Part shown: piece by piece, positions 1 through 10,197 of the stretch
Layout: each line of letters begins with the position of its first letter
How positions within the stretch are numbered: the stretch's first letter is position 1
NCBI RefSeq assembly: GCF_000150955.2
Contig: NC_011671.1
Span: 558,001-622,000 of the forward strand
DNA: 64,000 nucleotides
Direction: 5' to 3'
From: Phaeodactylum tricornutum CCAP 1055/1
Taxonomy: Eukaryota; Bacillariophyta; Bacillariophyceae; Surirellales; Neidiaceae
Translations under genes and position numbers: made by a program
Notes under the pieces: generated by a model
Database searches by the model: none
The model's input: the letters and a program-made list of their open reading frames with translations, nothing else
Told to the model about the DNA's origin: nothing

Positions 1-512
1 TTATCAATGAGCGGTTTAAACTGATTCCAAAAGGCTTCTTCTTTGTCATAGCAAAAGCGGATGACCGAGTTTGGAGAATAATCTTGAACGGCTTGCCTCA
101 GCAATAGTACCTCCTCTGGTTTTATTTGACCTCCTTCACCAGAACGCCCCGCCCCTTCTTCCGTCAAGTAGTAATAGTGAATAAAATAGTCGCAATTGTT
201 GATAGCATTTGGACGAATCACATTCTGAATGATTGACGGTAGCGCAAGAGACTGGAATGCTCTTGGAAGTCCATATAGATTGATGGCACAGGTCTTGGCC
301 GCTGACGATGTCATGTTCACGCTATGAAGCGCTTTTGGACTTACTTGCCATGACTCATGATTTCGTATTCCTTTACCGCCTGTATCAGATTCGGAATCGT
401 CTGCCAATAAGATCATTCGGCGTAGCAGACGACCCTGGAGCAAGGCGCAGATAATTGAACATGCCAACAATAATCCGACAGTGATGTACTTCGTATTGAC
501 AGTAATCAACAT
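1..512 (-). CDS. Type II membrane protein, N-terminal part (truncated by window edge)
   Basis: The reading frame starts at ATG 512 and runs open off the left edge, giving about 170 residues. Residues 8-25 form one hydrophobic segment after a short positively charged start, which suggests a signal anchor with the bulk of the protein in the lumen. Downstream, a block starting with a Cys (CAINLYGLPRAF) is followed by NNCDYFIHYY and a Gly/Glu-rich stretch. I recall this arrangement from an expanded diatom family of Golgi-type membrane proteins that may resemble glycosyltransferases, but this is memory, not a search. No catalytic motif is visible in the part present. The C-terminal part, needed for a functional call, lies outside the window. 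Confidence 0.6.
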   Translation of the reverse strand, partial: MLITVNTKYITVGLLLACSIICALLQGRLLRRMILLADDSESDTGGKGIRNHESWQVSPKALHSVNMTSSAAKTCAINLYGLPRAFQSLALPSIIQNVIRPNAINNCDYFIHYYYLTEEGAGRSGEGGQIKPEEVLLLRQAVQDYSPNSVIRFCYDKEEAFWNQFKPLID

Positions 513-1519
513 CTTTCGGTTTGCCTGTAGAAGAAAGTGATCTCCGGCAAATGCAGGTCAATTCTTCTGCTGTAAAACTAACGATTCTAGTTGTGGATTG
601 AATTTTATAATGTCCTTCCGGTTCGTCTTTGTTATGTTGCGATTGATAAACGTTGCTTGAAACGATGCTTTTCTCTCATTTCCGATTCCTTTCGTTGGAA
701 AACACGGTGAGAAACTGAAAAATACGCACGTGTGTTATATGGGTGTCCGGCTCGACTGGCCGACTTTTTAACTGTAAATGAGCAAATCCAATGGTAGTGG
801 ATCTGGTGATGTGACATAGGTAGTATGTCACATCCTATATAATTTAACCTTGTGTTGCGTATCATCACGTCCTGTATGGAATGTACTGTAAATATGGACG
901 TACGTATCCACTACGGTGAGATTAACAGATAAAAAGGGGCTCTCCTGGAAAATACGTACAAAGAAAACTCTCTGGTACGCGTGAACAGAAAAATTATAGT
1001 CCTATCAAAACGACGAGTAAAACCCTAACAGTAATTACGCATTTTGAACTCGAAATAGTTCTTCACAGATAGTAGTATTATGGTCTTGGGTCCCACTTCC
1101 CTATCAGGCAACTTTTGAACGCGATTTACTGTTAGATACATATGAATTAGAAGAGTAGCAAAAATGGGGTCTGATAGCAAATATTCGATATGTTAATGGA
1201 AGTGCTCTGATCTCCCTGTTGCACAATTGTATCAATCCAATGGCACCAACTCTAGTCCTGCCCTATCGCCTCCACCACGATTTGACTCTAGGTTCATATC
1301 CTACCGTATCAATTTGGCACACAACTGGAAGAAATTCAAGGCCAGTTCAGGAACAAAGTAAAAGACCTTGCTCTTTGTGGAAAAGTGCCCACAACCACCC
1401 ACGGACAAGCAGAAAACCTGCATTTTGCCCAGTTCCCTGTCTATGCCCTTTGATTGATTAGTATGCGAAAGAAAGGCGACACCCACGCCCTATGATCGCA
1501 TCAGACACCTTCTTTGTCT
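513..1519. other. Gene-free interval
   Basis: About 1 kb separates the start of the left-edge gene from the stop of the transporter, both on the minus strand. Only short unrelated ORFs occur (632-868, 1219-1461) with no recognisable composition. It should hold the promoter of the left-edge gene and the 3' UTR of the transporter. I see no RNA gene or repeat. Confidence 0.5.
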
Positions 1520-3349
1520 TTATCGCAACACTCCAATCAGCGTTACGGAAAGAAGTCCGAAGAGCGAACATATCCAAATAAGCTGATCCAAGTGTTTCCA
1601 ATCGTTCTCTCTCGATACATTCAAGGCCAATACCAGCGGACCCATGAGGATGGCTCCAAGCTGGCCACCTAAATCCAAACAGGCTACCAGAGTACCATAA
1701 CGAATTCCGTTTGTGGTTTTGCCATCACCAAAATTTTGCCCCAACTGTGCTTCTGCCATTGTGGTGATTTTGTAGTCTACAGCTGCCACAGTTGCCAGTA
1801 CGACTTCCGGGAGAAAACACCATTCATCCAGAAAGGCCGTCAACCCCTTGATCGCCAGTGTGACACCAAATTTCCAGGTTACCGAGGACATAGCAGGAAT
1901 TGCTGTGACCAACGCAATATTGGACAGCGAGGCCATCGAGGCCAAAATAGTTGTCCCGGTCATAAGCCAAAGCAAAGCTTCGCCTTGACTGTAACCACTC
2001 CAAAGCTTGCCGTATGTCCAAGATGAAAGGGTAACGACCAAATTGTCTATCACAGAGAGAAATTGCAAAAAGGCTGGCATACTCTCAAACAAGACGTACA
2101 TGTACGAACTCAGTAAAAATGAAGCGCTCGGTGCGGCGCTCTTGAGTATGAGAAAGAGACCGGCCGAATGGTACGGCTTCCAAAAGACTGAAGAGAAAGC
2201 GCTGTAACCAAGAAAGGTTAACCCCAATATACACATCATTAGCATACCACCCCACGACATACTGGTTGTACCTTCCACGATAGGCTGCCTCAGTCCAATA
2301 AGTATTATTGTGACTTGCAAAAGAATGACGAGTTTTGTGTTACTCTTCTGAAGCGACCGCTCGGACTCGCAACTTCCTCTCGCTATGCATTCCGTCTGCT
2401 CGTCCAAAGTGAGAGCATGTTCTCCGTTGGAATAGCAGCTGTCGTATGAAGGTTGCCGCAGTATAGCGCCTTTTGTCTCATCTTGTGTCCCCTCCTGATC
2501 GCTGCCATTGTTGTTCAGAACGGCCTGTGGCAAGGGATCCCCGACAATGTCTGTACCGTCCGTTGCAGCCTTGACACCCACGTGGTATATCCAAGCGACT
2601 GCAGCTCCCACAAGATTCGTGGTACCGGTCATCACTAGAAGTATCGTGGCAGTGAATTCGTTCATGGGTGTTGCATTGCGATATTGTTGATGAGTGAATA
2701 TGGCCAATGCTGCAACGGAGGCCACCAAGGATCCGACGTTGCGCGAAGTGGCTGCCTGAGACTGGAAGAGTGCCGCCGTAGTTTCGTACGGTATACACGT
2801 CCCGTCAGTCATCCCTGTTGATCCTGGAAGAGCAGCGGCACTATAGGCTTGATCAATCAAGGTCAATCCGAGTAAAAGTTCCGGCCAAGACGTCGCAACT
2901 CCACGAAAAAAAGCGAATGTGAAACAGAGTAGCACCCCGTCTCGCGGAATCCATGCCGTGATGGCTGTTGCGAATGCCGTTGCTATCAGCAAAACACAGA
3001 TCCAAACGTCACGTCGAGATTCCCCCACGTAAGAGCTCAGGTAGCAGTAGATTGGTTTCAAAGAACAGGGCAAAAATGCGACGGCACCGTAGGTCGGCAG
3101 CAGATGAATAGGCATCGACACGCGTGTGTTGAGCACGTACATGAGTGCTAGCATGGGAAACGCGAGCGTGAATCCGTTCAGTGCAAACAGGAAGCGTAAG
3201 GGCCAAGTCAAGCGAGGATGGCCACAACTGATTTGAGCATTCCTTCGTGAATCCGAACGCGAATCGGAGGAGCGGCTTTCTTGTTCTGCATCAGGAGCTC
3301 CCAAAAGTGGCGTTTCGATATCGCCATGGAGATCCGGTGCCCCTGTCAT
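1520..3349 (-). CDS. BT1/folate-biopterin transporter family (MFS) membrane protein
   Basis: Single-exon ORF of 609 residues. The first true ATG is at 3349; the two codons before it are TTG ACC and are not needed. After a Ser/Arg-rich cytosolic N-terminus (about 45 residues) there are roughly 10-12 hydrophobic segments with a long hydrophilic central loop. The segment PTYGAVAFLPCSLKPIYCYL (about residues 85-105) matches the signature region of BT1-type folate/pteridine transporters of the major facilitator superfamily, known from kinetoplastids, plants and cyanobacteria. Substrate (folate, biopterin or another small molecule) cannot be told from sequence. The gene is head-to-head with RPS6, about 480 bp apart. 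Confidence 0.75.
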   Translation of the reverse strand: MTGAPDLHGDIETPLLGAPDAEQESRSSDSRSDSRRNAQISCGHPRLTWPLRFLFALNGFTLAFPMLALMYVLNTRVSMPIHLLPTYGAVAFLPCSLKPIYCYLSSYVGESRRDVWICVLLIATAFATAITAWIPRDGVLLCFTFAFFRGVATSWPELLLGLTLIDQAYSAAALPGSTGMTDGTCIPYETTAALFQSQAATSRNVGSLVASVAALAIFTHQQYRNATPMNEFTATILLVMTGTTNLVGAAVAWIYHVGVKAATDGTDIVGDPLPQAVLNNNGSDQEGTQDETKGAILRQPSYDSCYSNGEHALTLDEQTECIARGSCESERSLQKSNTKLVILLQVTIILIGLRQPIVEGTTSMSWGGMLMMCILGLTFLGYSAFSSVFWKPYHSAGLFLILKSAAPSASFLLSSYMYVLFESMPAFLQFLSVIDNLVVTLSSWTYGKLWSGYSQGEALLWLMTGTTILASMASLSNIALVTAIPAMSSVTWKFGVTLAIKGLTAFLDEWCFLPEVVLATVAAVDYKITTMAEAQLGQNFGDGKTTNGIRYGTLVACLDLGGQLGAILMGPLVLALNVSRENDWKHLDQLIWICSLFGLLSVTLIGVLR

Positions 3350-3832
3350 GGTCAATTACTGTTAATAAAACAGCCGTTGTAAGTACGCAATGTAGTCATG
3401 TCAACGGAAAAGGCAAACAGAGACACATTTTCCGTCACCACAGACCATGCCACAAACACAGAGTGAAGGAGCTACCCAAAGCACTTGCTGGAATTGTGGT
3501 TGTTACTGTTCACACGACGGAGGAACGTGCTTCGGATCGCAATTTTTGATGTAGATCACGAACAATATTGTGTCGCATGACTTGTTAATAATGGAATATA
3601 GAATGAGGCATTTCATTCGTTGAAATCCTTTGTCGTTTTTTGCTAAATTTACCTGTTACCGCTTTCTACTTTTTTCTTGGCTACCCCCAACACACGTCGT
3701 CCCGAACTACACCGAACCGTGCCCGAGTATCGCGTTGTCGCTGTACATCCCTGCTACGCCCGCTTCTCTCATCAACCGACAGCGAGCGTGATTTCATCGG
3801 CTGTTGTTGACCATACGGAGTAAAAGGCAATC
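3350..3832. promoter_or_regulatory. Divergent promoter region, transporter / RPS6
   Basis: About 480 bp between the start codons of two divergent genes. It must hold both promoters and 5' UTRs. There are pyrimidine-rich stretches near 3640-3780, but I cannot assign a TATA box or a defined factor site. Confidence 0.4.
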
Positions 3833-4860
3833 ATGAAGGTGCGGATAATGTAGTGTTGACTTAAGTAGTTGCGTTCCATGGAAAGACAGGGCTCTTTTTT
3901 TTTGACAAAGACGCGAAGGGGGAAGTGAAACGATAGTCGGCTGCTGCAAGATAATCTCTGGAAGATGAAATTTGCAGAAACGTTCTTGATCAACGGTCTT
4001 TCTCGCTGCTAAATGTGTATAGAGGCTTTGTAGCGCTGTTGTCGACTTGCGTTAGAACCGCAACAATGTTGCTACTGACGAGCAATTGGGCTCACCTTGT
4101 CTTCCTTACTGTTTGCTTCCTCTTCCAGATCAATATCGCATGCCCCAGCACTGGAATGCAAAAGGTCATTGAGATCGACGACGAGCGTCGTCTTCAAAAT
4201 CTCTACGATCGACGTATGGCTCAGGAAATTGACGGCACGATCCTCGGAGACGAGTTCGAGGGCTACATTCTCCGCATTTCTGGAGGCAACGACAAGCAGG
4301 GCTTCCCCATGCGTCAAGGTGTCCTCACCAACACGCGCGTGAGCTTGCTGTGTAAGAAAGGTCACAAGGCCTACCGTCAGCGACGTGCCGGTGAGCGTAA
4401 GCGCAAATCCGTCCGTGGCTGTGTCGTCGGTGCCGATATTGCGGTCCTCAACCTGGTGATTACCCAGATTGGCCCCAACACCGTCCCCGGTTTGACCGAC
4501 GACCAAATCCCCCGTCGTCTCGGACCCAAGCGCGCGAACAACATCCGTAAATTGTTTAACTTGACCAAGGAAGATGACGTTCGCAAGTACGTGATTGCCC
4601 GTACTTTTACCAACAAGAAGGGCGTGACCGTCCGCAAGTCGCCCAAGATCCAGCGTCTGGTGACTCCGTTGACTTTGCAGCGCAAACGCGCCCGCAAGGC
4701 CGAAAAGATGTCGTCGGTGTTGCGAAGCAAGGATGAGGCCGCCGCCTACAAGAAGGTGGTGGCGCAGCGTATGGCCGAAGCTCGGGAAGTGCGCCGTTCG
4801 CTCATTTCCAAGCGTCGGTCTTCCCGAAAGTCAGCGAAGATGGCCGCCGAAACGTCTTAA
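3833..4860 (+). CDS. RPS6: 40S ribosomal protein S6 (two exons)
   Basis: The unspliced ORF starting at 4015 has a non-RPS6 leader. The family begins with Met-Lys-Leu/Ile-Asn-Ile-Ala, and this is restored by a first coding exon of only two codons, ATG AAG at 3833-3838, then an intron 3839-4128 (GTGCGG ... TTCCAG), then exon 2 from 4129 (ATC AAT ATC GCA). The result is 245 residues, against about 249 in human. The S6e core (residues about 1-125) and the basic Arg/Lys-rich C-terminus with RRSS serines, the usual target of S6 kinase, are present. It is a component of the small ribosomal subunit. A branch-point-like CTACTGAC lies about 50 bp before the acceptor. Tail-to-tail with SmD2. Confidence 0.96.
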
Positions 4861-4979
4861 ATAAAAACTATAAGTAGAATACTGCGAAACCAAACTTTAG
4901 CTATCTATTGACAGGCTGTACGCGTCCGTGATCGCAGTTCGATGGACTCGCATACCCTTACTGGTAGCAACTTTTGCAT

Positions 4980-5444
4980 TTATTGAGTACTTGGTTGTGT
5001 CGTTTGCGGTGGTTGTGCCAATGCGGCTGGATTGGAGACGACCAAAATGACGGAGTCCCCCCGCAAGAACATCTTGGAAACGTACCGATCTTTGTTGACG
5101 GCGGTCCCCCGCGTTCGCCCCTTTCCTCCCTTGGATACTTCCGTCCACATTTCTTTCACGTCTTCCAATAAACTAAAAGTGAAAGAAAATTCAGTGTGAG
5201 GAACGCGTTGGAATACTTATTTTCGATGTTTTTTCCCCCTTTTCGCTACTTTTTTCCAAATCACGTACAGATTCATATGTCGATCGTAGGCTTTGACACG
5301 TGCGAGTAGCTTGTGATTGTTCCGCACGTTGATGAGGACCTGCGTATTGCCGCGGACGGCCTGGTACAGTATTGAAAAGGGACCGGATTTCAAATCCGTC
5401 GCGTGTTCCGACGTGGATTCGCCGTTCTCGTGATTGTCCGCCAT
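4980..5444 (-). CDS. SNRPD2: Small nuclear ribonucleoprotein Sm D2 (two exons)
   Basis: Exon 1 runs 5444-5269 and exon 2 runs 5172-4980, with an intron 5173-5268 (GTACGT ... TTTTAG, 96 bp). The joined frame gives 122 residues, against 118 in human SmD2. The Sm1 motif ([28 protein letters not shown]) lies in exon 1, and the conserved VKEMWTEV segment and Sm2 motif ([16 protein letters not shown]) lie in exon 2. Splicing restores [14 protein letters not shown], the exact family pattern. SmD2 pairs with SmD1 in the heptameric ring on U1, U2, U4 and U5 snRNAs. It ends about 120 bp from the RPS6 stop and its promoter faces the CW-domain gene. Confidence 0.95.
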
Positions 5445-5649
5445 GCTGTGCGAACAAGAAAATGTGCAGGCTGTATTATAGTGTGCACACCGAAAAGGTA
5501 GAGAGAGATGGGGGGCGGATGCGAGCGAGGAGAGAGGGAGGAACCGGAGTTTGGTATAACAAATTCGATGAGTGTTGTTGTTGTTGTGGTGGTGGAAGGT
5601 TGGTGGACTTGTCGTGACAACGCTCCGGAAAACCTGGCGGCGGACGTTT

Positions 5650-5668
5650 GGGGGGGGGGGGGGGGGGG
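5650..5668 (+). repeat. Homopolymer G19
   Basis: Nineteen consecutive G residues. Such runs can form G-quadruplexes and are also prone to length error in sequencing, so the exact length is uncertain. Confidence 0.9.
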
Positions 5669-5965
5669 TTGTTGGGTCCTCCTATTGTGTCTGTACATAT
5701 ACCCGTTTATCGGTTCGAGATGGAAAATGAGTACAATAGTAGGCGTCTATACTTCACGCGACCGACACGTTTCCACCTCCACCCAAGGTCCTTGCTTCCG
5801 AACCACTCGTTTTCCAACGCTGATTGGTGGACATGGCGATAGTCCGAATGCCCAATGCCTAAGCATGCGAGCGTTTTAGCCCTTTTCGTGACCAACACGA
5901 ACGACGGATGCGAAGTACGAAACACGGGGAAATCCCGGAGACAGGCGTGCGCGCGTCCGCAGGGT

Positions 5966-5993
5966 TAGGTAGGTAGGTAGGTAGGTAGGTAGG
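5966..5993 (+). repeat. (TAGG)7 microsatellite
   Basis: Seven perfect tandem copies of TAGG in the same divergent promoter as the G19 tract. Confidence 0.95.
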
Positions 5994-6376
5994 GAAACTA
6001 GAGTAGGAACTGTAACTAACAACACTACGTAGGGATAGGAAAGCGAGGCTTTCTCGCTCCACCCGAAACGACCCCACTACCGAAAACACCGAACTGGCCC
6101 TCCCTCCCCCCACCTCTCCCGGTGAAACCAAACGAACCAGCCCCCCGTTCCCACGCGGCTTGCTCAGTCCCCGGGTCTTTCCTCTCGACGCCACACACTA
6201 CACTCTACCACATTCACACAACCACTCCACGACGTATTGATCGTTGTCGCTCCTCATTACTGCCCATTTGTACCGCGAGATTTCACGAACGAACTGTCCG
6301 GTGATTCCCAGAGTGAAACGTCAACGGACGTGCTACGCTCGCCGTATTCGTGTTCCATTCGTTATCCCGTTGCGTC

Positions 6377-7420
6377 ATGAGTTCCTTACGATTAGCCTTG
6401 AAGCAGTCGTTGGAAGAAACGGTGAGCTCCAATGCGATGGCGGTGACCGGCAGTCACGCGGCGGCAACGGGTGGCAGCACGCCTGCTTCCGAACCTCCAA
6501 CCACGACGACGGGGACCGGACCGTGGCAGGATAATGAACGCCGAGGACCGGGGCGACCACGGAAACACGGAAAACGCCGGCGACCAATACAAACATACGA
6601 GCAAGATGACAGACCCAGCAGTAGTGACGAAAACGAATTCTTTTCCGAAGACGAAGAGGAAATTGATCATCGAGCGGCCAATAAAATTCAGGCCCGGTGG
6701 AAAAAAGGAAAAGGCATTCTTCCGAAAAACACGAATCAAGCGCTTACCGACAAAAGACACGAAACAGTACAGGACGGGTCTCGAAAGGAGTCTCTTTCGA
6801 CAAGTTCCGCTGACTCCACAACATCAAAAGTGGCAGTATTGAAGTCCGAGGCAGCCAACACGGCCACACGAATAAAACAGCCGCACTCTTCCGAACCCCA
6901 AACCTCCACCACAGCGAATCCTCATTCAGCTCTGCCACAATCTCACCAACGAGCTCCGCTATCCCAAACGCGCCAAAAACCACACGCTCAAGTGTCGGCC
7001 AACTCGTCTGGCAATGATGCCAAACAAACCGTTCCTGCCCCGGATTCGGCAATGCTCCACTGGTCCCGGGCGCTGCCGTTGAAACGTGCACGCCGCGCCG
7101 TAGCCCCAGGGATGCGGGTGAAGGTCCGCTTCTCCGCTTCCGTACAGCGTGCCGGGGGTGTGATTGTACCCAAACGACGATGGTTCGGTGGACGGGTAAC
7201 CAAAGTCTCCAAGGAAGGATCGAAAGTTCGGATCAAGTACGATGACGGCACGTCGGAAATTACCAAATTCCCCGATAAGGATATTGTCGTGGATGAAGCA
7301 CACAATGGAAGTCATACGGTTCCGGTGGACGAGTTTCTACCCCTGATGCTGGAGGATTTGGAATCGCGTGTTCCCGACGCCGTACTGAGTGAACCAACCG
7401 TGTCGAACAGAGAACCGTAA
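6377..7420 (+). CDS. AT-hook / Tudor-like chromatin protein, upstream part
   Basis: The start chosen is ATG 6377 (MSSLRLALKQ); an earlier in-frame ATG at 6350 would add nine residues. The 347-residue product has an AT-hook (RRGPGRPRKHGKRRR, about residue 55), a short IQ-like basic helix (about residue 105), a long Ser/Thr/Gln-rich linker, and near residues 242-308 a compact Tudor/Agenet-like beta domain (RWFGGRVTKVS, VRIKYDDGTSEI). The frame stops at TAA 7418, but the same frame then stays open for another 873 codons into the CW-domain ORF. The two parts are therefore probably one gene (inference). Together they look like a nuclear reader of DNA and histone marks. Confidence 0.65.
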   Translation: MSSLRLALKQSLEETVSSNAMAVTGSHAAATGGSTPASEPPTTTTGTGPWQDNERRGPGRPRKHGKRRRPIQTYEQDDRPSSSDENEFFSEDEEEIDHRAANKIQARWKKGKGILPKNTNQALTDKRHETVQDGSRKESLSTSSADSTTSKVAVLKSEAANTATRIKQPHSSEPQTSTTANPHSALPQSHQRAPLSQTRQKPHAQVSANSSGNDAKQTVPAPDSAMLHWSRALPLKRARRAVAPGMRVKVRFSASVQRAGGVIVPKRRWFGGRVTKVSKEGSKVRIKYDDGTSEITKFPDKDIVVDEAHNGSHTVPVDEFLPLMLEDLESRVPDAVLSEPTVSNREP

Positions 7421-7573
7421 CAGCGGCCGACCGCGAGCCCGGTACCGAGCAGTACCGGCGCATACAAGGATCCTACAGTACTACAAAAGACAGGAGACGA
7501 AATCATCCCGACGGAATCGCCAATTACTTTGGGAAACGATTTAGAAAAGACGATAACAGGTGCTGTGGAGCCC

Positions 7574-10039
7574 ATGGCATTGGAGGAGACACTTGAATCG
7601 GAGGAAATCTCGGTACCGAGTCGCGCATTGCTACACGATGAGAGACTAGATGTACCACCAAAGCGTAAACGAGGGCGTCCTCCTAAGCATCGAACAACGG
7701 CGGAAGACGAAGAAGATGTGGCCGAGATTGCAAATCCAATGCAGACGGAGACAAATTTATCCGAGCAGTCTACTGTTGGCACAGTCTTGCCGTTCGAAGC
7801 ATTCAGTCGAGCCGGTGTTTCGGACAATGCAAAGCCCATTAGTGAAACCACAGAAAAGCCAAAGTCCTCCCTAACTATTCGTATATCCAACGTCAAGCGT
7901 GAGGGACGGGGACATATGGATAGATGCAGTAGCGCGACTGCTTCAAGAAGCGAGATTGCACAGCAATCGACGGACAATATGGGATCCCCGCCTTCCAAGA
8001 TGCTCGCCCCGCCTGAGGAACGCCCCGTGACTGATCCACCCGCTCCGAAGCGATTGCATATTCACATTTCATCGGTCAAATCTCAGTCTGCGGATAAATC
8101 ACAGTCGATAGAGAAGTCACATGACAAGGACTTGGTCGATTCCACGACAACGTCAGCTGCTTCACCCTCAACGCATGAAGCAATGGAGATCTCCGAATCA
8201 GCCTCCGTCGAAAGTTTGACAGACCGACAATCCTCCAAGCTTAAGCACATACAAGCTTCATCGTCCGCTGAGAAGTCCGAGAGTATGAAATACGCGAACC
8301 AACCAAAAAGTGGTATAGAAGAGACGCAGACTAATGAAGATCCAGGTTCGAACTTTGCAGCCGAGACCGAAAGGCGAAGTCTGCCGCATTTTACCAAAGA
8401 AGAATTGATTTCCACGGAAGATTTGAGTACGGTTGCTCGATCAGGAAGACGAGCCGCACAACAAGCTAACGAGCGCATCGCGTCTAAGCAAGAAAGTAAC
8501 GTCGCTGAGCAAGCTTCCAAAAAGAGGAAAAAAAGGGGTAGCGAACAGTATGGATCGGTCGATGTAGAGGACGACAGTCAATGGGTGCAGTGCGACAAAT
8601 GCGGGAAATGGCGAATCATTCCTTCCGCTGCGGTGGCAACGCTACCAAAACAATGGTACTGCTCGGATAATATTTGGGACGTCAAACGGTCTACGTGCGA
8701 AGCCGTCGAGCAATCGTTAAAACAAGTGGCGAAGGAAAAAGCCAAAGAGAAACGGCGTAAGAAACGGCAAAGACTTATTCTCCAAGCTGCGGCATCTGCC
8801 GAGGGTGGAGAAGCGAAAGGGGCGGATAGTGCAATTGTAGAAGAACCCGTTGGATTTCAGCAAAGCTCCCGCGCTCGAGACGATACCGATGCCGAGGCCA
8901 AGAGCAAACGCTTTTCTCCTTCGATGCAGTCACCCCATTCTGATACTGGTAGCGACACGAACCCAAAAGATAAAAAATCAGGAGGCATGGGAAAGAAGGG
9001 ACAAAACGCATCCGAGGACACCCTCAATGCTCTGGTTGAGAGTGCGGAAATAAAGGGAAAAAGGGGACGGCCTCGTCGGAACGGGTTGAATGTGAAGCCA
9101 AATCAGGTATCCAACGCGACAAACCAGGACGAAGCCGATAATCTAGAGTGGGTGCAATGCGAGAAATGTGACAAGTGGCGAAAGCTTCCACCTCATATTT
9201 CCGCGGACGAATTGCCAGAGGTCTGGTACTGCAACATGAATAAGTGGAACCCAAGTTCGGCGAGCTGTGATGCGCCCGAGGACAAATCAGATGGACAGCA
9301 AGATGTAGGGATGGGCAGCTCTGGTTTCGGAAACAAGTTGTCATATCGCTATCTAATATTTGGACCTACCGGCCGAAATGTAAGGCGGCCCATTTCCGAA
9401 AGGACTCGAGCAGTCGAAAGCATCTTTGCGACACCGTGCGAAGAAGGTGATGTTCCCACAGTGATGTATGCGAACTCTAGCAACTTCGTTTCTCGTACCA
9501 AGGCCGGTTTATTAGGAGAAGATGGCTCTACATCAATGCTTGGGCTCATGAACAACTCTCATTTGTGGGCGGAACTACGTGATGCGGCAGAGTCTTACAA
9601 TGGGTTTGGGAAAGGAATTGGAGCTGGTCAGAAGAGACTTCGTCACTTCAAATCCTACGAAAGTTTTTCAAGCGGTATGAAAGAGTCGATTAAGGATTTG
9701 CTCTTACAAGCTCTGAGTAGCAAGACGCTGACGGGCGACGAGGTCCTCTCGGATGCCATGAACCGGGACTGGGACAAGGTTCCCAAAGGATGGGTAGCCG
9801 TTCGTGACTACTGTTCTATCAACGTTGTCGTAATGGCACTGTGCGATCTAGTGAGAGAGGGTGTGCTGGAAGTTTTGCAGGATATGGGGCCGAAGTGGAC
9901 ACTGAACGAATGGATTCCGCGTTACCGACGGGCAAAGTCATACTCCAATGCTACCGTGACACAGGATCAACCCAAGACTGACGAAGCACCCCGTTGCATC
10001 AAGATCTCGAAACCTTGGAAGCACAGAGGCAGCGACTAG
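7574..10039 (+). CDS. Double CW-type zinc finger protein, downstream part
   Basis: The first ATG in this frame is at 7574, giving 821 residues; the frame is open upstream to the TAA at 7418. An AT-hook-like KRGRPPK lies near residue 35. Two CW-type zinc fingers occur: WVQCDKCGKWR (about residues 335-380) and WVQCEKCDKWRKLP (about 525-570). Each has the WxxCxxCxxW core and two further Cys with the aromatic WYC. CW domains bind the histone H3 tail, usually methylated Lys4. Long Ser/Lys-rich linkers separate them. The C-terminal about 220 residues are more ordered and end in a helical segment that may be a winged helix. No catalytic domain is visible. It is likely a nuclear chromatin reader, and is tail-to-tail with the GAF kinase. 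Confidence 0.75.
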   Translation: MALEETLESEEISVPSRALLHDERLDVPPKRKRGRPPKHRTTAEDEEDVAEIANPMQTETNLSEQSTVGTVLPFEAFSRAGVSDNAKPISETTEKPKSSLTIRISNVKREGRGHMDRCSSATASRSEIAQQSTDNMGSPPSKMLAPPEERPVTDPPAPKRLHIHISSVKSQSADKSQSIEKSHDKDLVDSTTTSAASPSTHEAMEISESASVESLTDRQSSKLKHIQASSSAEKSESMKYANQPKSGIEETQTNEDPGSNFAAETERRSLPHFTKEELISTEDLSTVARSGRRAAQQANERIASKQESNVAEQASKKRKKRGSEQYGSVDVEDDSQWVQCDKCGKWRIIPSAAVATLPKQWYCSDNIWDVKRSTCEAVEQSLKQVAKEKAKEKRRKKRQRLILQAAASAEGGEAKGADSAIVEEPVGFQQSSRARDDTDAEAKSKRFSPSMQSPHSDTGSDTNPKDKKSGGMGKKGQNASEDTLNALVESAEIKGKRGRPRRNGLNVKPNQVSNATNQDEADNLEWVQCEKCDKWRKLPPHISADELPEVWYCNMNKWNPSSASCDAPEDKSDGQQDVGMGSSGFGNKLSYRYLIFGPTGRNVRRPISERTRAVESIFATPCEEGDVPTVMYANSSNFVSRTKAGLLGEDGSTSMLGLMNNSHLWAELRDAAESYNGFGKGIGAGQKRLRHFKSYESFSSGMKESIKDLLLQALSSKTLTGDEVLSDAMNRDWDKVPKGWVAVRDYCSINVVVMALCDLVREGVLEVLQDMGPKWTLNEWIPRYRRAKSYSNATVTQDQPKTDEAPRCIKISKPWKHRGSD

Positions 10040-10197
10040 TACCACAAGCGTTGTATTAATGATGCAGAGCCCTTTGGCTTATGATATTCTGTCTTAACCA
10101 AATATGGTGCATATGCTAGACTTCGTTTAGTATAAAGTTTCTGACGAAACAAGTCGACATCGCTCAACGTACAAGTATTGAGTAGGGTTTGCGTAAT

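Larger units (their letters stand above)
5445..6376. promoter_or_regulatory. Divergent promoter region, SmD2 / CW-domain gene
   Basis: About 930 bp between two divergent start codons. It contains an uninterrupted G19 tract (5650-5668), a (TAGG)7 microsatellite (5966-5993), GTT-rich stretches near 5570-5590 and C-rich stretches near 6090-6180. ORFs in this stretch are low-complexity and not credible as genes. Confidence 0.5.

Noticed and set aside
4015-4128. Hydrophobic leader that looks like a signal peptide on RPS6
   Set aside because: It is intron sequence. The family N-terminus is restored by the two-codon exon at 3833, and a cytosolic ribosomal protein needs no signal peptide.
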